This document shows, piece by piece, positions 11,282 to 25,424 of a stretch of 64,000 nt of DNA (positions are counted from its first letter, which is position 1; each line of letters starts with the position of its first letter). The position numbers were made by a program, and so were the translations under genes. Source of the stretch: Ctenosaura bakeri. Its lineage: Eukaryota > Chordata > Lepidosauria > Squamata > Iguanidae. Location: positions 930,001 through 994,000 of the forward strand of contig CAOLHI010000059.1 in the NCBI GenBank assembly GCA_948474755.1, written 5' to 3'. The notes under the pieces were generated by a model. That model ran no database searches. It was given only the letters and a program-made list of their open reading frames with translations, and was not told the DNA's origin.

Positions 11282-11317
<36 letters not shown>

Positions 11318-11352
11318 CCCCCCCCCCTCTTTTTCTTTTCTTTTTCTCTTTT
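11282..11352. repeat. Pyrimidine tract, (CT)n, C-run and T/C mix
   Basis: About 15 CT units are followed by a run of C and then TTTTCTTTTC-type sequence. It is a simple repeat with no gene; open frames crossing it on both strands are repeat artefacts. Confidence 0.9.
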
Positions 11353-12942
11353 GCTCCCCTTCTTCCTCTCCACCCAGTGGACTGGTGGAGAAGAGATGGA
11401 CCACTTTGCTGAAATCTGAACCTAACCTCATAGAGGGCTTTTGAAGTTTGGAAGTGGGCCATAGGTGGCCCATAGCTGTTCTTATCCACTAAAATCTTCT
11501 GTTGAATATTTCACTTGATACCTGAGTCTCTGAACTGTCACAGCTATTGCCTGGCCGCTCCTTTTCTGAAACGCTAATGGTGCTCACATTGCTCACTCTT
11601 AGAAGCCAAGATAGCAGATGTGGAATATGTAAAGAGAATTCTGTTCTACATCTACTACATCTATTTATTATATTAAACATGTTTCTGGAACACTTATTTG
11701 ATCCTAAGCTGTTGATAGGCAGTCTTCCATTGATCTCACCAGGAAATATTCTGCATGTCCAAATGATATCTAAAATATCTGACATATTTGTTATTTACTG
11801 AATCCCAAATATTGCCTGAGCAGCTTCTTTTCAAACTACAATGGGCAGTTGCCTGATTGGAAGAAAGATGTCTGTCTGATATTCTTGCTGTGATACCACC
11901 ACTGTAAAATGATTTTCCCTTCAAGCCTTATCTCATTAAATATTGTAAAAGTCTATTAGTTGTCATGGAAATGCCAATAGAGCTAGTGAATCCTTATCTC
12001 ATATAATTAATAGCTACAATCTTGCAAATGTTTTGCTCTAGAGAAATTGGCAGGTAGTGGTGGTACTTCCTAAATAAGAAAGAACATACACGTACTATGT
12101 GAAATTCTCCCTCTCTTCAAAAATATTGTCAATTTCAGTCCAAGGAGCCAAAACACCATTTGTTCTTTAACCAGAGACCAATTGGGACCGTAGCTTTCAT
12201 TTGGGCCATGATGCTTTCCTGTTCCCTCCTTCCCTCTGCAGACCTCACTAAATGTTCATTTCTAAGGTAGACACTCTAAAACAGAACACCAAAGAAAATA
12301 TGAGAAAGCTGCATACATGAAAGAGAACTGCAGGAAACACAGATAATTCTCCAGCCTACAAGGCTTCTCCTTTTGCAAATGGAAGTCCTTTTCCACATGC
12401 CTTTCTGTCCAAGTAATTATGTGTCATGAAATTCAATAAGCAGTTTTCTCGCAGTCACTTAGAGCATCACAAAAATATGTTTTTGCAGCAGTATTGTGAC
12501 CATTTCCCGTTTGAAGGATTATTTCCTCAGTTATTTCTAACTTACCTGGATTTATCTGCACTTTCATAGACTTTCCAATGTAAGCTTCTTTTATTTTGTA
12601 ATTTCCCCCATTACCTATCCCATAGATTCATTTTTTCCTATATTTTATTTCTAAAATGTCATTTGTAATAAAAATAACATTTAAAAAATATTATTTATGT
12701 TTTGGTATCCAAAGACAGACAAGATATTGTAATGTGTCATATCCCCAGGACATTTCAACTTTGGGAGGGCAAAATTAAAAAGATAAAATCTTCTGTCACC
12801 ATTTATTCTATCCAGATTCACCCAGAGCATGCTGTATAATCATTATTATGTAGTCACAGATTTAGCCATTTAATGTGTATAACAATAGAATGATTCTAGC
12901 CGTACATAAATCTTTTTTCCTTTGCTTTCTTTCTTCATTGAG

Positions 12943-13019
12943 GATCTTCTCCCGCCAAGGGGACCCAAATGAAATGCTTTTTTCCTTCACACAGAAGATC
13001 ACAGAAGGCATGGAGCCAG
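12943..13019 (+). CDS. BTBD16: BTBD16 exon 5 (residues 153-178)
   Basis: A long pyrimidine tract (TTTTTTCC...TTTCTTTCTTCATTGAG) leads to the acceptor, and the donor is CCAG|GTGAGT. The 77-nt exon encodes the lead-in to the BTB domain, including GDPNEMLFSFTQKITEG. Entry is phase 2 and exit phase 1. It is only 82 bp from exon 6, one of the two short intron spacings under 1 kb in the BTB block. Confidence 0.85.
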
Positions 13020-13101
13020 GTGAGTTGCATTACCTGAGATACATTGGCCTTATCACATCTTGGAAAACACGCATGTAATATCCCTCTTTTTCTCCCTTCA
13101 G

Positions 13102-13245
13102 ATGTAACCCTGGAGTGCTTGGATTTTGAATGGGAGCTTCATCGCATGTACTTCTTTAAATCCCAGGTTCTCTCAAAGCTGCTTGCTACAGCTGTACAGA
13201 ATAGTGATTTCCAACCAGCAAACAGCAGTCCCAAAGCCAACCAAG
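13102..13245 (+). CDS. BTBD16: BTBD16 exon 6 (start of the BTB domain, residues 179-226)
   Basis: The acceptor CCCTTCAG ends at 13101 and the donor CAAG|GTATTA follows 13245. The peptide opens DVTLECLDFEWELHRMYFF and continues KSQVLSKLL, matching the first strands and helix of a BTB fold (D-V-x-L ... hR-x-hL-x-x-S-x-V/L). The tail (residues about 205-226) is a polar Asn/Ser/Pro insertion not usual in compact BTB domains, typical of the loop before the next strand in this family. Confidence 0.9.
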
Positions 13246-13978
13246 GTATTACATTAGAAGCAACTCCAACATACATATATGTTTGTTTGCATGGACCTAA
13301 AGACATTTATGGTCTCATCCAGATGGATGGAGCAAACCTGCAGTTCTTGTTTTTAGTTTTTAAATATTCAAATTATGTTTCTGTTATCATCAATTATTTT
13401 CTTGACTATTTTCAGCACAATCTGCAGTGTTTTATTCCTGTTCTTGAGTGGGTTTCTTTTTAATTCCAGGATCTATCAGAATATAATATAATTTTCTTTT
13501 CTTTCTTTTTAGTTTTTTTTTTTTTTTAGTTACAGCGTCATATTGTATTTGTGAAATAGCACTTTTGCACTAGAGCACTAAATTAAAAAAAAAAAATCAA
13601 AAGGAGAAAATTTGCTCTTCAAAACATAGGACCACCTCAGCAAAGCATGCTCTGGTTTTAAAAAAAAAAACCTTTGGAAAAACCCTAATACAAATCCAAT
13701 AAATCACTACAAACAGCCCCCTTAAAAGAACGTAATGAGTGGATACAGAGCAGACAACTGACAAAACAAAAGGGGCAAAACTGCAAGAACTCACATTTCT
13801 TAAAACCAGCCTGTAAGAGCTGTATGTCACATATTTTAACCCAGTGGATTTACAAGTTGCACTCCATTAGGTTTTGTTCCTCAGTCGCCTATTGGTCTAT
13901 GTGGCGTACTCTGTTTATTGTCTCTTCAATGTTGTAAATTCCATACCAGTCTTCTGGTTTTTTCCATGTTTTTGGCAG

Positions 13979-14107
13979 AAATCAGATGTTATTATAAACA
14001 GTATCTACTATCTGACCGGAAACATACAGAAATCTGTGAGCAGAAGCAAAGAATGCCCAAAGTTACAATTGCCTTGGAGATTAATGATCCCGATGTCACA
14101 CGATACA
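13979..14107 (+). CDS. BTBD16: BTBD16 exon 7 (BTB middle, residues 227-269)
   Basis: The acceptor TTTGGCAG ends at 13978 and the donor TACA|GTAAGA follows 14107; phase 1 at both ends. The first part (about residues 227-250) continues the charged insertion. The end, MPKVTIALEINDPDVTRY, is the BTB strand and loop preceding the central helix: compare the x-h-x-h-x-h-x-D-P-x-h-T pattern of BTBD16-like proteins. Confidence 0.9.
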
Positions 14108-14986
14108 GTAAGATCTTGATTCCTTCTGGCATTATCTGCAAATATAAATTATTCATGGTTCTTTAGATTGGTTATTTATTTTGAAAAATGTAAAAAAAAA
14201 TTAGGGGCACAGTGTGACTTCACTTGGGTAATTATATGTTTACTATTAGGATACTTGTGCTGTCTTTCCTATAGAACATCTTAACGGCTTTTTAAACATT
14301 GTGGACTGCAGCTCCCATAATCTCTGGACTTTGGCTGTGCTCCTGAGTCTGATATGAGTGAGAACTGAATAACAAAGCCTATGATATTCCCACAGCTGAG
14401 ACAGGCCTGAGATATTCTGTGCAAGTTTTAAAATGAATTAATCCTATCAATGGTGCTAATGGATTTTTTCTTTCTTTGCTACTTCCTAAATGACAGGAGA
14501 ATATGCGCACATGTGTTATGGAGCTTATTGTGTAGTTTGATCATTAGTGTTATGTGACTCTACTCCCAGTTTTCTGTTGTTGTTGGCCTGGAACAATGGC
14601 CCTGGGATGCAAGGCATCTTACAAAAGTTAAAACTGTCAAAATTAAAACATTGGTATTCTGTGCCTTCTTAAGAGATGGTAATGCTTGTGTTGTCAGACC
14701 AACTTCCCAAGCCATTGAAAATTCAACATAGCATTTCCTAGATCTTCTGACAGAAAACAGTGATTTGATATTAATCTGCCATTTGCTAACATGCAGAATA
14801 AGTCACTATTGATGGTGGGGGGACACAGCAGCAAATATACAAGCAGACTTAGGTTAATTTTCCTGTGCAAATCGGGGGACAGAGGAAAACACTGTAGATC
14901 TCAGGATGATCTCATGTCTAACCCTTGTTATGTTTATGTGTTTATGTCTTTGTTTATATGTATGCATTTATTCTGTCATACGTTAA

Positions 14987-15103
<117 letters not shown>

Positions 15104-17252
15104 TAAGTAGCCATTGCCCTATCCGTACTTCATATCATTGGCTTTAGATGTACAAACTGGACCATGAACTTGTGCAAAAGACTGACATTTCTTCTGTGAA
15201 CTGACTACCATCTTTTCCTGTTAAAGGTCACCTTGTTAGAAAAACATATACAGAAGCACATTTATAATACTTATTGTATATTGACGCAGCTAGTTACCCA
15301 AGATCAAACTAGAGCTGAGTGGTCAATTTTCACAGGTATGGTCACTGTAAATGTCTTTTCCCAACCCCTGAAGTGGGGTACAACCTTCCTCCAAAACATC
15401 ACCCTCCACTTTTATTTTTCCTTTGAAAGGATCCTGCGGTTCAAGAGAGGTGGAAGACAATTTTGCTACATTTTGCCTCCCCCCACTTCTTTTAACCCCA
15501 CAGCAGAATTTTTCAGGAAGTGTCAGAGGTGTTCAGGACTGCATCACCTCATGGACCAGACCTCACAAAACTCTAAACTACACATTAAACGGAATATGTA
15601 TTCCTTGTAATAAACCAGTTTTCCCCCCCACAGTAGGATTTTGTCAGAGTTACAAACCTCAGCAATCAGACTTGCAAATTAAGCCAATGTTTACTGCACA
15701 ATGACCAACTGCAAAACAAAGCATGCTAAATGCAAGATATGTAGTTGAGGGAAACCATGTGCTATGACAAACAAACATCTGCTACTGAAGATGGGCATCT
15801 ACATGTTTGATGCCTAGGCAATTGTTGCCTTTTCAGCTGAACATTAAAGCAGTAGTTATATTTCACAGCCAAATCTGAAGAGCAGGATTTTGCACCATGA
15901 ATAGCAGACCTGATGATGTAATTATGTTTTTCACCTTTCTGTAGGCCAAGTTCTAGGTCAACCCAATGTTATTTCTAACTGGCAGATTTCTGTGTCTCTT
16001 GGCACAATTCTTCATGAATTTGGTATTATTGGAGTGAGAGAATGGTAGAAATATGTCCTTCTGTCACTCGGCAGAAGCACAAGTTGACGCCCTTTGCCTG
16101 CCAAGAGATGTGGGATGAATCATTGGGGTTGTTATTTTACTGGAATAGTTTCCTATATTTTTAAAACTGCCTTTTATAAATGTTCTGCTTTGGGTTTACA
16201 CATTAGCCTTGGCAAACTCAATTTTATCTCAGTAGCTGCTGATGTAAACATATTTTAAGATATTTCCCTTTCATATATGGAGGCATTAGCATATACTGAG
16301 CATTGAATTAGCTTGCAAGTTCTAGAACTGTGAGATTCTTTAGCTATATAGCTAATATTTATGACTGAATAAAGGTTTTAGACGTTTATTTTATTTGCTT
16401 TTTCCAGTGGTTATGTTACTCTGTATGACTAAAGAGTTGTTTTCTTTGTTTATTTTAGAATTTGCAGCGTTGTACATTCATATAATTTTGTCCCAGGGAC
16501 TGGGCAAAGAGAATTAGTGGTCTTGGAAATGTTTAATGCATTTTAGGAAGTGCCAGATAGATAGGCCTATCTGTTTTCCAATTCTATGGTCACCATAGAT
16601 AACCAAAGGAAATGGCAGAGCCCGCCCTAGTATTAAGCAGGCTGTAATTGTAACCTTGCATAGCAGACAATGAGAAAAGAAAAGGTGGACAGAACTGTGT
16701 GTGCCATCCTTGCCCCTTAAGTTAAGCATCTGCCTTCAGAGGCAGCGGAGCACTAAGATTACCAGTGCTGAACTTAGATTCAACTGGTAATCTGGTCACC
16801 TTTTGTATATGGAATAAGGAAGGATCCATCTTAGTTTTCATCAGGCAGCCAAATATTTTGGGTGGCCATGGGAAATTTATTGGGTTCAGAATTCAATATC
16901 AGAATTTAATAACCTGAGAAGTTCAGCACTCTCACACTGCCTCTTTTTCTTTGCTGCTAACACTTAAGTCTCCCAGGATGGAGTTGAAAGTGTGGGGGCA
17001 CCGTATCTGGTGACAGCTGAAAGTCAAACTATATGACATTTTAAAAAGAAAAAAGATAAAAGCAACTGCAAGGAGAGTATAAAATTAGATCAAGGATGTG
17101 GTGCTGAGAGTGCATTCTCATCGCAGAATTTTCCCCAACCTAAATTGGCCTAAAGAATGTGTGACTTGCCTTACATGAGCAACTATTTCCCCAGTGGGCC
17201 AAAAATGTCAGGAGGTTATTTTTATAGAGAAAGTGTCATGGAGGAAGGAGAG

Positions 17253-17405
17253 CCAATACAGTACAGTGGTTAGAGTATGGGACTGAGACTTGGAGATCCA
17301 GGTTCTGGATCCCATGAAATTCCTTGGATGTCCATGGGCTAGTCATTCTATCAGCCTGGTTGTTGTGAGGATACAGTGGAGATGGGAGAAAGAACCATGT
17401 GTGTT
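17253..17405 (+). repeat. tRNA-derived SINE fragment
   Basis: AGTGGTTAGAGTATGGGACT then GGATCCCATGAAATTCC and GGTTGTTGTGAGGATACAGT match a tRNA-headed SINE with an L2-like body. A related but more complete copy is at about 24012-24205, which ends GGATATGAAGAGAACTTAGAAATAAA. Confidence 0.6.
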
Positions 17406-17845
17406 GCTCCTAACCCTAGTGAATGTGAAGGGCCAACTATAGATGTTATAATTCCCCCCTCCCATGCTATGAGACTGGTCTGACTTCCTCTCCCCGCTCC
17501 ACAACATACTGCCACACACAACTTTTTAAAAGTTGCTGATTGCAGATTTCAATAATATGTTTTGCACACTGTAAGGTCCTAATACAAATAGCAGCTAGCA
17601 ATTTTCAGAGGAGGTAAACCACAGCTGCGTCTGTAGGGGATACATTTTCCTTCATCTCTTATTTGATCCTGAGAGTAGCTTACAGCACTTTTTTTTTCCA
17701 GGTGCAACCATTTCTCTTTCTAAGGAGTGTGCAGTCTACCTATTTAAATACCTTGGAGGTTGAAAGTGGGACTTTAAAAATGCTCTTCCCTGGCAGTAAC
17801 ATTGTAGTATGGAAAGGCCCTAAGAGTCTGTTTTCTTTGCCCCAG

Positions 17846-17915
17846 GTGTGTACAGGTCATGAGAAGCAGGATATGCACAACCAATGTCTGTAGCTATTAT
17901 TCTGCAGGCTGCAAG
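17846..17915 (+). CDS. BTBD16: BTBD16 exon 9 (end of BTB, start of BACK, residues 308-331)
   Basis: The acceptor TTTGCCCCAG ends at 17845 and the donor CAAG|GTGAGT follows 17915. The 70 nt enter in phase 2 and leave in phase 0. The peptide CVQVMRSRICTTNVCSYYSA matches the C-x-x-V-M-x(5)-T-x-V-C/x-x-Y-Y/F-x-A stretch that links BTB to BACK helices in the germ-cell-less and BTBD16 group. Confidence 0.9.
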
Positions 17916-18783
17916 GTGAGTGGCAACTATGATGCATTTTTTATATGCTGGGTTTAGTTTTGAGTGCTAGACTTGCATGTAGTGGTAGTCACAGCTTGGA
18001 GAAAATCACTCAGCCCTCAGAATCCCTCCAGGGAGTTATGGTCTGAAAGACAAGAATACTTTTTCTGAGCTCTGATTTTAATGCTGACCAGCTGAGTCAG
18101 CTGATAGCTGGTTTCAGTGCTGACATTTTGCATTTGTACAAAGGGAGCTTGTGAAGAAAAGCTGAGTGGGCAGCTGCTGGGAGTTATAGCCAGCAGGTGT
18201 ACCAGTATGGGAGAGCAGGATTTAGCAGGCATAATCTTCTTGCACTGAATCCATCTTTTCCAATTCTCCTGATTTGGTAGAGACAGCCCTGCTTAATCCC
18301 CTGTCATCCCACTTTTCAGCTGCTTTTAAAATGTCCCAGTTTATCCCTCCTCCTTTCCCCCACATCCTCACCATAGTTCAATTGCTGCCAAGTGAGTTCA
18401 AAATGCAAAAGTAATTTGCACTCCATTAATTCAGTGGGTGGGGGAGAGGAGAGGAGGAGTAGAATATTACACTTCCTAGCAGGTTCAGACAAATTGCTGC
18501 AGCCTCATCTAGTTTGTATGTCCCTCCTCATCGGTAACTCTTGCCATCTTGATCACACTCTGATGTTGCTTGGCCACACATGTCCAGGTTGTCATAATGT
18601 GAAATGCTGAGGAATTTGTTAAATGCAAGGAAATGCTTTGAATACCATCTTTGGGATTTAGGAAGGAGGTATATAGGAGCAGTTATCAAAGAAATAGTCT
18701 GTTTCCAGGACAGAAGGTGACAGTGTTCTGCAGAATAGTGACAGTGAAGTTCTTCTTCAGACCATCCAGTAGTAACTTGATCT

Positions 18784-19087
18784 CAGGGCTTTCCAAATGG
18801 TGTGCCGTGACATGTTAGTGTGTCACCTGAAGTGTGTGGGTGTGTCACCTACAATCTTGGAAATGTATGTTATTATTTATAAATCATATATTTTTAAAAA
18901 TATATGAAAGGTTTTCATGAGATATGTTGTGTCCCCATACATTTTATTACAATTTATGTATGTGTCTGTATCTCTTAAAAGGGGTTAGTTTAACCTCTGG
19001 TTTGCTAGTAAAACTGAATTACTGTGTCACGAAATGATGCATGTCTAAAAAAATGTGTCACCAACATGAAAAGTTTGGAAAGCTCTG
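18784..19087. mobile_element. hAT MITE, copy 1, with 8-bp target duplication
   Basis: It starts CAGGGCTTTCCAAATGG and ends TTTGGAAAGCTCTG, giving a 14-bp terminal inverted repeat. Flanks CTTGATCT (18776-18783) and CTTTATCT (19088-19095) form an 8-bp duplication with one mismatch, diagnostic of hAT. The interior is AT-rich without a transposase frame. A second copy in opposite orientation is at 56287-56604. Confidence 0.85.
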
Positions 19088-19778
19088 CTTTATCTCTTAG
19101 TAATTTAGTAGCTGAACAGAGATGACTTCTTCATGTACAATACAGAGGCAAGCTCAGGCTTGTCACTGATATGTACTCATTGGGACACATTCAAATCGCA
19201 GGTCCCTAATGAGTGTGTCTGTACAATCTACAGAGCTTACTTTTAAAATCTTACTTGATGCACTCAGTTTTCCCTCGTAACTTAACTTTACCAATGACTT
19301 GATTTGGTCATTGTTACTTTTCTGTCACTTCTCAATTTCTTTTTGGAAAAAAGAAACTCTTACAAAATAAGAGAAAGTGACTTGAAATTTAGAAAGAAAA
19401 ATGCCCCCCCCAAAAAAAAAAAGATTGGCTCCTAACAGGTAATGAGAAAAAGTATGCTTTACTCATTTGGTGAAAAAAGTTAACAATTAACTGTTGTTCT
19501 GCCTTTATTGTGTTAGCCTCCAACACCAATATGTTAAAAACAATGATGTTGTTAAGATATGACTTCCATCCTCTGGTACCCTCTGCATTAGCTGCATGGA
19601 TATTCATGGTATCTGTATCTATATCAGTATCTAGTCCTATACGGTTAACTTTGAACATTTACAGGGAAGACCAGGGCATTTTATTGTAGCCCAAACTTGT
19701 ATAAGATGGTTTCACTTCCAGCTTCCACCACAAGGTGGTCCCAGAGTTCAGAGTTATTATTACTTTCTCTCCCTTTAA

Positions 19779-20051
<273 letters not shown>

Positions 20052-20175
20052 TAAAAAGTACCAAAAGGCAACTCCCTAACACTAAAGCAATACCATGGGC
20101 CTTGCTCTAGAAGAGGACCACTGCCCCATGAGCAACAATTCTTATTTTTTTTAACCTAAATAATTTTAGGGTAAG

Positions 20176-20398
20176 GGCCTGATGTAGTGGTTTAAGCATT
20201 GGTCTATGATTCTGGAGAACAGGGTTCGAAGTCCTGCTCAGCTATGGAAACCCACTGGGTAACTTTGGGCAAGTCACTCTCTCTCAGCCTAAGAGGAAAG
20301 CAAAGACAAATCCACTCTGAACAAATTTGCCAAGAAAATCCCATGATAGGTTTGCCTTAGGATTGCCGTAAATCACAAATGACTTGAAGCCATGCAAA
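20176..20398 (+). repeat. Sauria-type SINE
   Basis: Head GATGTAGTGGTTTAAGCATT with B-box-like AGGGTTCGAAGTCCTGC, body CATGGAAACCCACTGGGTAA, tail ATTGCCGTAAATCACAAATG then CTTGAAGCCATG. Same family as 1478-1701. Confidence 0.75.
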
Positions 20399-23300
20399 AG
20401 TGGGAGCCCGCAGTTCCCCCAACCAGTTTATATTAATGTTTCAGCAGGACAATGTATACTCTCTGCTTCTCATTACTATTTTCCCCATGTTTTGCTGTTT
20501 CAAGGAAGCCCAAATTTAAATATGGAATATTTTGTCAGGGAGTAAAGAAACTGAAAGAGGGAGTAAGCTTGGGGACTGAAGAATCACATGCCAACCAAGG
20601 TGGGAAGTAGTGGTGAAAGTGGGCAAGAAAGGATGGATTCAGAATAACTGCAAAGAAGAGATTCCCCATAAATATTTCATCCAAACACATATATTATTTC
20701 TTCCGCTAGACTAAGAATCCATCAAAGACAATGTGCAAGTGAGTTATGTTCTTTTTATGGGTTTTTACTTTTCCAAGTGGTTCCTGAAGGAAAAATTTGT
20801 GCATTGCTTCTGCAGCAAAGAAGCAGGTTTCAAAGGCATAATGTGCACATTTTGCTTTTTGCTACAGAGCATGTGTTCAAGTTATTCATCCAAAAGTAGT
20901 AAGCAATGCTTACCATTTTTGGCTGTTCCTTTTGTGCTTTATATCCAGTGTTATGAAAGAACAATGAATATTTAAAGACTCTAACCCAGATCAGGCTGGA
21001 AGAAATTCTTACTGGTGTACATGAAGAAATCATTTATGTCTGGAAGAATTCTGCATGGCTAGGATCTTTGTCTTTACATATACATTCATCACACACCAGC
21101 TCATAGGAGTGCTTAGTTAGTACTGCCCGAGGCACAGATGGTTATCATGCTAATGCTTCCCACAAATGGGATAGCATGGCATTAAGCATATTTAAATGAG
21201 GTGGAAGCCATGTGGGACGTTTACAAGAGTAAATGTTTTTTCCTTGGAAGTTAACGCTTGGCCAGAGTCTGGATCATTGCCTGGATCATTGTGAAATCCA
21301 TGGGACCAAAGTAGATTGCAGCTAGCCTTTCTCCACTGTTTTCCATGGGATTTCAGCACACTCGCTTCCTCTGATGTGAGCCTGTGATCTACTTCCATCC
21401 TGTCAATCAGTCAGACTTTGTAGACTGGGATTGTAGCAGGGCTTTACAAACGTGTATGTCATATTCACAACTTTCATTCTTTTCAGACAAATGCAAATCC
21501 TTGATTTGGGTGTTCTCAACAGTAGCCACTGAATGAATCCATTTTGTCTTGTGTTACAAAAAGCACAGCTAGCAACGCTGGGGACATTTTAACTTTTCCT
21601 TGACTTTTTGCACCTTGCACAGAGAGAGTGGGATGTTTGAATCCTATTGTGTACTTTTGGTCTCAGGAACCATTCCTTTTTACTTAGTACAGTGTGCAGT
21701 ACTTGTTTTGGGGGCAAAGCAGACCTTTTTTTTAAAAAAAAAAAAACAACTATTCTGATCCTTGGGTGCAGGGTGTTGGTGTTGGGGACACAAAAATAAT
21801 TGAAAACATTATTAAAGTAGTACAATTCTGTTACAGCACCCTGTTGAAAGCTCATCATTGAAAACATCTCATTCTTAAAAGCTTGTCAAACGTTGAGTCC
21901 TGAGGGAAGGGCAGAAAGGAAGGTGCCATTCTAGCTTCATTAGGAAGGGAATTCCAGTACCTTGGACGTCCCCCCTCCTGCAGACATTTTATTTTGTTGT
22001 GTTTTGCAGCCTTGTGCTGCATGGGTTTGGATTGAAATCATTTAAGGTAGTGCTGATGGAGTTAATTAGCAGGTACAATGTGGGATCAGTAGAAAGACTC
22101 TGACTTTTGCTTTGCAAATTACCCTGGAACATTTTTTCAAGGGAAGGAACATTTCCTTACACCTGTTCCTCTAGGGGTGCATTATTCATGTGTATGGCTG
22201 AGATCACTTGTGCAAAGCCACATGACCTATATGGAGCTGATACAGGCAAGCCTTCCTCAGCTCCTTAAGTATGTGGGGTTGTGAAGAAGCAAAGCTAGAA
22301 GGGGAGGCTAGCCTTTCCTCCCCTGATGAGGTAACAGAAAGGGTTCACAATGAAGGATGGATATGAATTAGATAGGCAGTGAAATCTTTTGGGCATGCAG
22401 AACCCTCTCCTCTTTATTAAACCCATGTAAGTTTAAATCCAGCTTCTTCCTCTCTTCTCTTGTTTATGGGATACAAAAAAAAAGGGGGGGCAGCTTATTA
22501 AGATCCCAGGCTGCCAATTCTGTTCCCAGCTGGGAGCAGACAGTATAAGGATAGGTGAGCAGGTATTCTAAGCAAAGCCAGTTTAAAGTAACTGAGAACC
22601 TGGAGCAAAAATAAGGCCCTCGTTGACCATATGTCTGGCCCTCTTCATTGCATGTCTGACTTATTCTAGAACCTCTGGCATAGAAATCAATTAAATGAAT
22701 GAACGGAGGAATAATAAAATATAATAGGCAATAGTCAGTTGCAGAAAAAATCTTAATGCGTGAACCCATCCTCAGTCCTGCAACTAACAGCTAACCCTAT
22801 GCATTTTTACTCAGAGTGCATCCAGACAAATTTAGACCAGTTAGTCCCTGATCTTGTTCCTGTTCTTTCCAATTTTTATTCAGAGATCCATATATTTATC
22901 CCAGAATATTTTCTGTCAGCTCCTGGTATAATCAGAGGCTTTTTATACCAGCTCCCCAAATTGGTTTATTTTAACCCAGTATAAAATGGAAAGAACAGGA
23001 ACAAAATCTGGAATCTTTCAGCCATACTGGATGTTCCCTCAGTTACTCAAGTGGCATGCAAAATATTGGTAGTGACAACATCAGGAAGTAAATCTGGAAG
23101 AAGAGAAAGCAAAAAATACTCTTTTTCAGCACTAAGCTGTTGGCCAGTAAAGGGCTGAGACCAATTGCGCTGTGTCTAGGACAGATTCAGCTGATTTCTC
23201 AAACTTCACTGCAAAGTGCAGAGCGCCACACAAATCTGTTTTACATGGTAAGTGGCCTAAAGAAGCATTCCATATCCTCCAACTGTTTCAATTTGGCAAG

Positions 23301-24011
23301 AAGAGCCCCAGTTAATACTCTGTCATCTCATTTTTTCAGCTCCTTTTAAAGTGTTTCAGTTTCCCTCTCCTTTTCCCATTTCCTCCTTCATCCTTGGCTT
23401 ACTTCAGTTGGTACAAACTGATATCAAAGTTTGCATGCAATTAATTCAGTAGGGGAGAGGACAGGAAGGGGCCAAATATTTTCCTTTCCAGTAGGTTCAG
23501 GCAAAGGCAAACTGCTACAGTCTTTCCTAGCTTATCTCTTCTTCCTCATTAATAATATTTGCCATCTTGGGTACATTCTGATGGTTGACCACATATGTGT
23601 CAGTTTTTATCTGTGTAATATTGGAGAGTACAGTGGGCCCTAGTAAGGCTATTTCATACATGAGAGCATCTGATTTACATTCCAGAATCTGTTTCCGAAT
23701 ATGACATGATATCACTCACATAAAACACTGAGTTTTGCTCAAGTTAAGGAAGACTTCCCTGCTGTCTCACAGCACGTCCTCTAGGATAATGGCTTTTCAT
23801 CAGAAAAGCAATAACAGTGGCAATAAAAGAGATGACTGGTAGTCATGTCAACATTAAGTTTTATTTGAAAAACAACTTGTGGACTGTCAGAATCCAAAGA
23901 AAATATAGTCTTGTCTGCTTAGTTCTATGCTTGGTGTAGATGGGAATGTTCCTTGTCTGCTAAAATTCTTCTGCTGCAAAACAAAACCCCCACAGTTTTA
24001 GATAGTGAATG

Positions 24012-24205
24012 CTTTATAGTGGTTAGAGTATTACACTGAGGCTTGGAAGATCCAGGTTCAAGTATTCACTAAGCTGGAAAATTCACAGTCTCTCAATCTG
24101 ACCTACATTACTGTGAGGACAAAGTGAGGCAAAGGAGATTCATATAAACCACTTGGAGCTTGTTGGAAGAAAGTCAGGATATGAAGAGAACTTAGAAATA
24201 AATTA
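24012..24205 (+). repeat. tRNA-derived SINE, more complete copy
   Basis: AGTGGTTAGAGTATTACACT then AGATCCAGGTTCAAGTATTC (B-box-like) and a tail TAAACCACTTGGAGCTTGTT through AGGATATGAAGAG. The tail is LINE-like (L2/CR1 type) rather than Bov-B-like. Confidence 0.6.
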
Positions 24206-25290
24206 GGAGGAGAATTGTCCATTCAGTCCTCTCTCTCTCTCTCTTTAAGAAGTGACTATAGCTGATAGCCATAGAAGATACTTTTGTGTAACTTGCAAGT
24301 GGACCTCTGCAGCTTATATCTGGAAAAATCTGACTATTGTTTATAGATCTGTGTAAACTAATTAGATTAACTCAGTTCAAAGAGATCTGGTGTGGAAGAT
24401 CTGACAATCATTTATTGATGTGTATGATTGGGTGGTGTTACTCCAGACAATCACTCCACATTTCATGAAACTTTGAAAGATTGTGCTTTCATTCCATTTA
24501 CATTTCTTCTTCTTCTGTTGTCACTGTTGTTGGCAGCTTTGGGATACATTCATACTGATAAAATACAGAATAGCCTAATTCATACAAATTATAGCTAACA
24601 TTGATGTAGTCCCCCCCCCGGGTGATTCAGAACACCTGCATGGTCTTGGTAATCATCATAACACTGTAAGATTGGCCCCCTGTCAAGTGTCTCCATATTA
24701 CAGATGTGGGAGCTCCATGTTTTCCACGGAAGTGAACTTTTGGACAAAAATTTATCACTTGTACTTCAAACTACCACTTTACACCATCTCTCTGTGTAGG
24801 CATACATCTGACTCAAACACAAATTCTACTTGCCACCCCCTTGGGTTGAATAATCTCACATCTTAAATGAAACTTTCCTTACATACAGCATAATCCTATT
24901 CATAGTTGCTTAGAAGTCGGTCCACTCAAATTGAATGGGAATTACCCCAGGTGAAGCATGGAAGGTTGCAGCTTTAATCAAACAGGAGTCAATTCATAGC
25001 TGCCCACTTGCAGTTTAAGGAATTGGTAGAGCCCAAAGGAGAGAGGTATGTTTTGTCCATTAATATGGTGGGTGATGGGGAAGAGATTATAATAATTGCT
25101 TTTTTCAGATGGGAATACCAAAAGCTTCCTTTAATCAGGTTGGACTGAGGGCATCATTAGAAATGATCTTAACTGCTTTATTTAAAAACTGGTCAGTTTT
25201 CCAAAAAGAAAAAAAAACTAGAGTAGAGGGGAATGGAGGAGATTTTATTGGGATTTCAGCCCCCTGGGAAAAGAGGCATTTGACCCATTC

Positions 25291-25424
25291 TTTTGCCTTT
25301 GCCTCCCTTTGAGGCTGAGAGAGAGTAACTTGACCAAGGTGGGTTTCCATGGCTGAGCGTGGATCTGAACCCTGTGTTCCAGTGTTGTAGTCCAACATTC
25401 AAACCACTACACCACACTGGCTCC
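25291..25424 (-). repeat. Sauria-type SINE, 5' part
   Basis: The minus strand reads GGAGCCAGTGTGGTGTAGTG and continues through the B-box-like region and CTCTCAGCCTCAAAGGGAGG. The Bov-B-like tail is missing, so the copy is truncated at its 3' side. Confidence 0.7.

Larger units (their letters stand above)
7637..12942. other. Intron 4: microsatellites and a CpG-rich transposon
   Basis: Notable contents are the GGAA/GAAA tract at 9198-9350, a TTTC tract at about 9433-9466, the CpG-rich element at 9859-10747 and a CT-rich tract at 11282-11352. A fragment near 8400-8480 resembles the minus strand of a tRNA-derived SINE. The rest is unassigned AT-rich sequence. Confidence 0.5.
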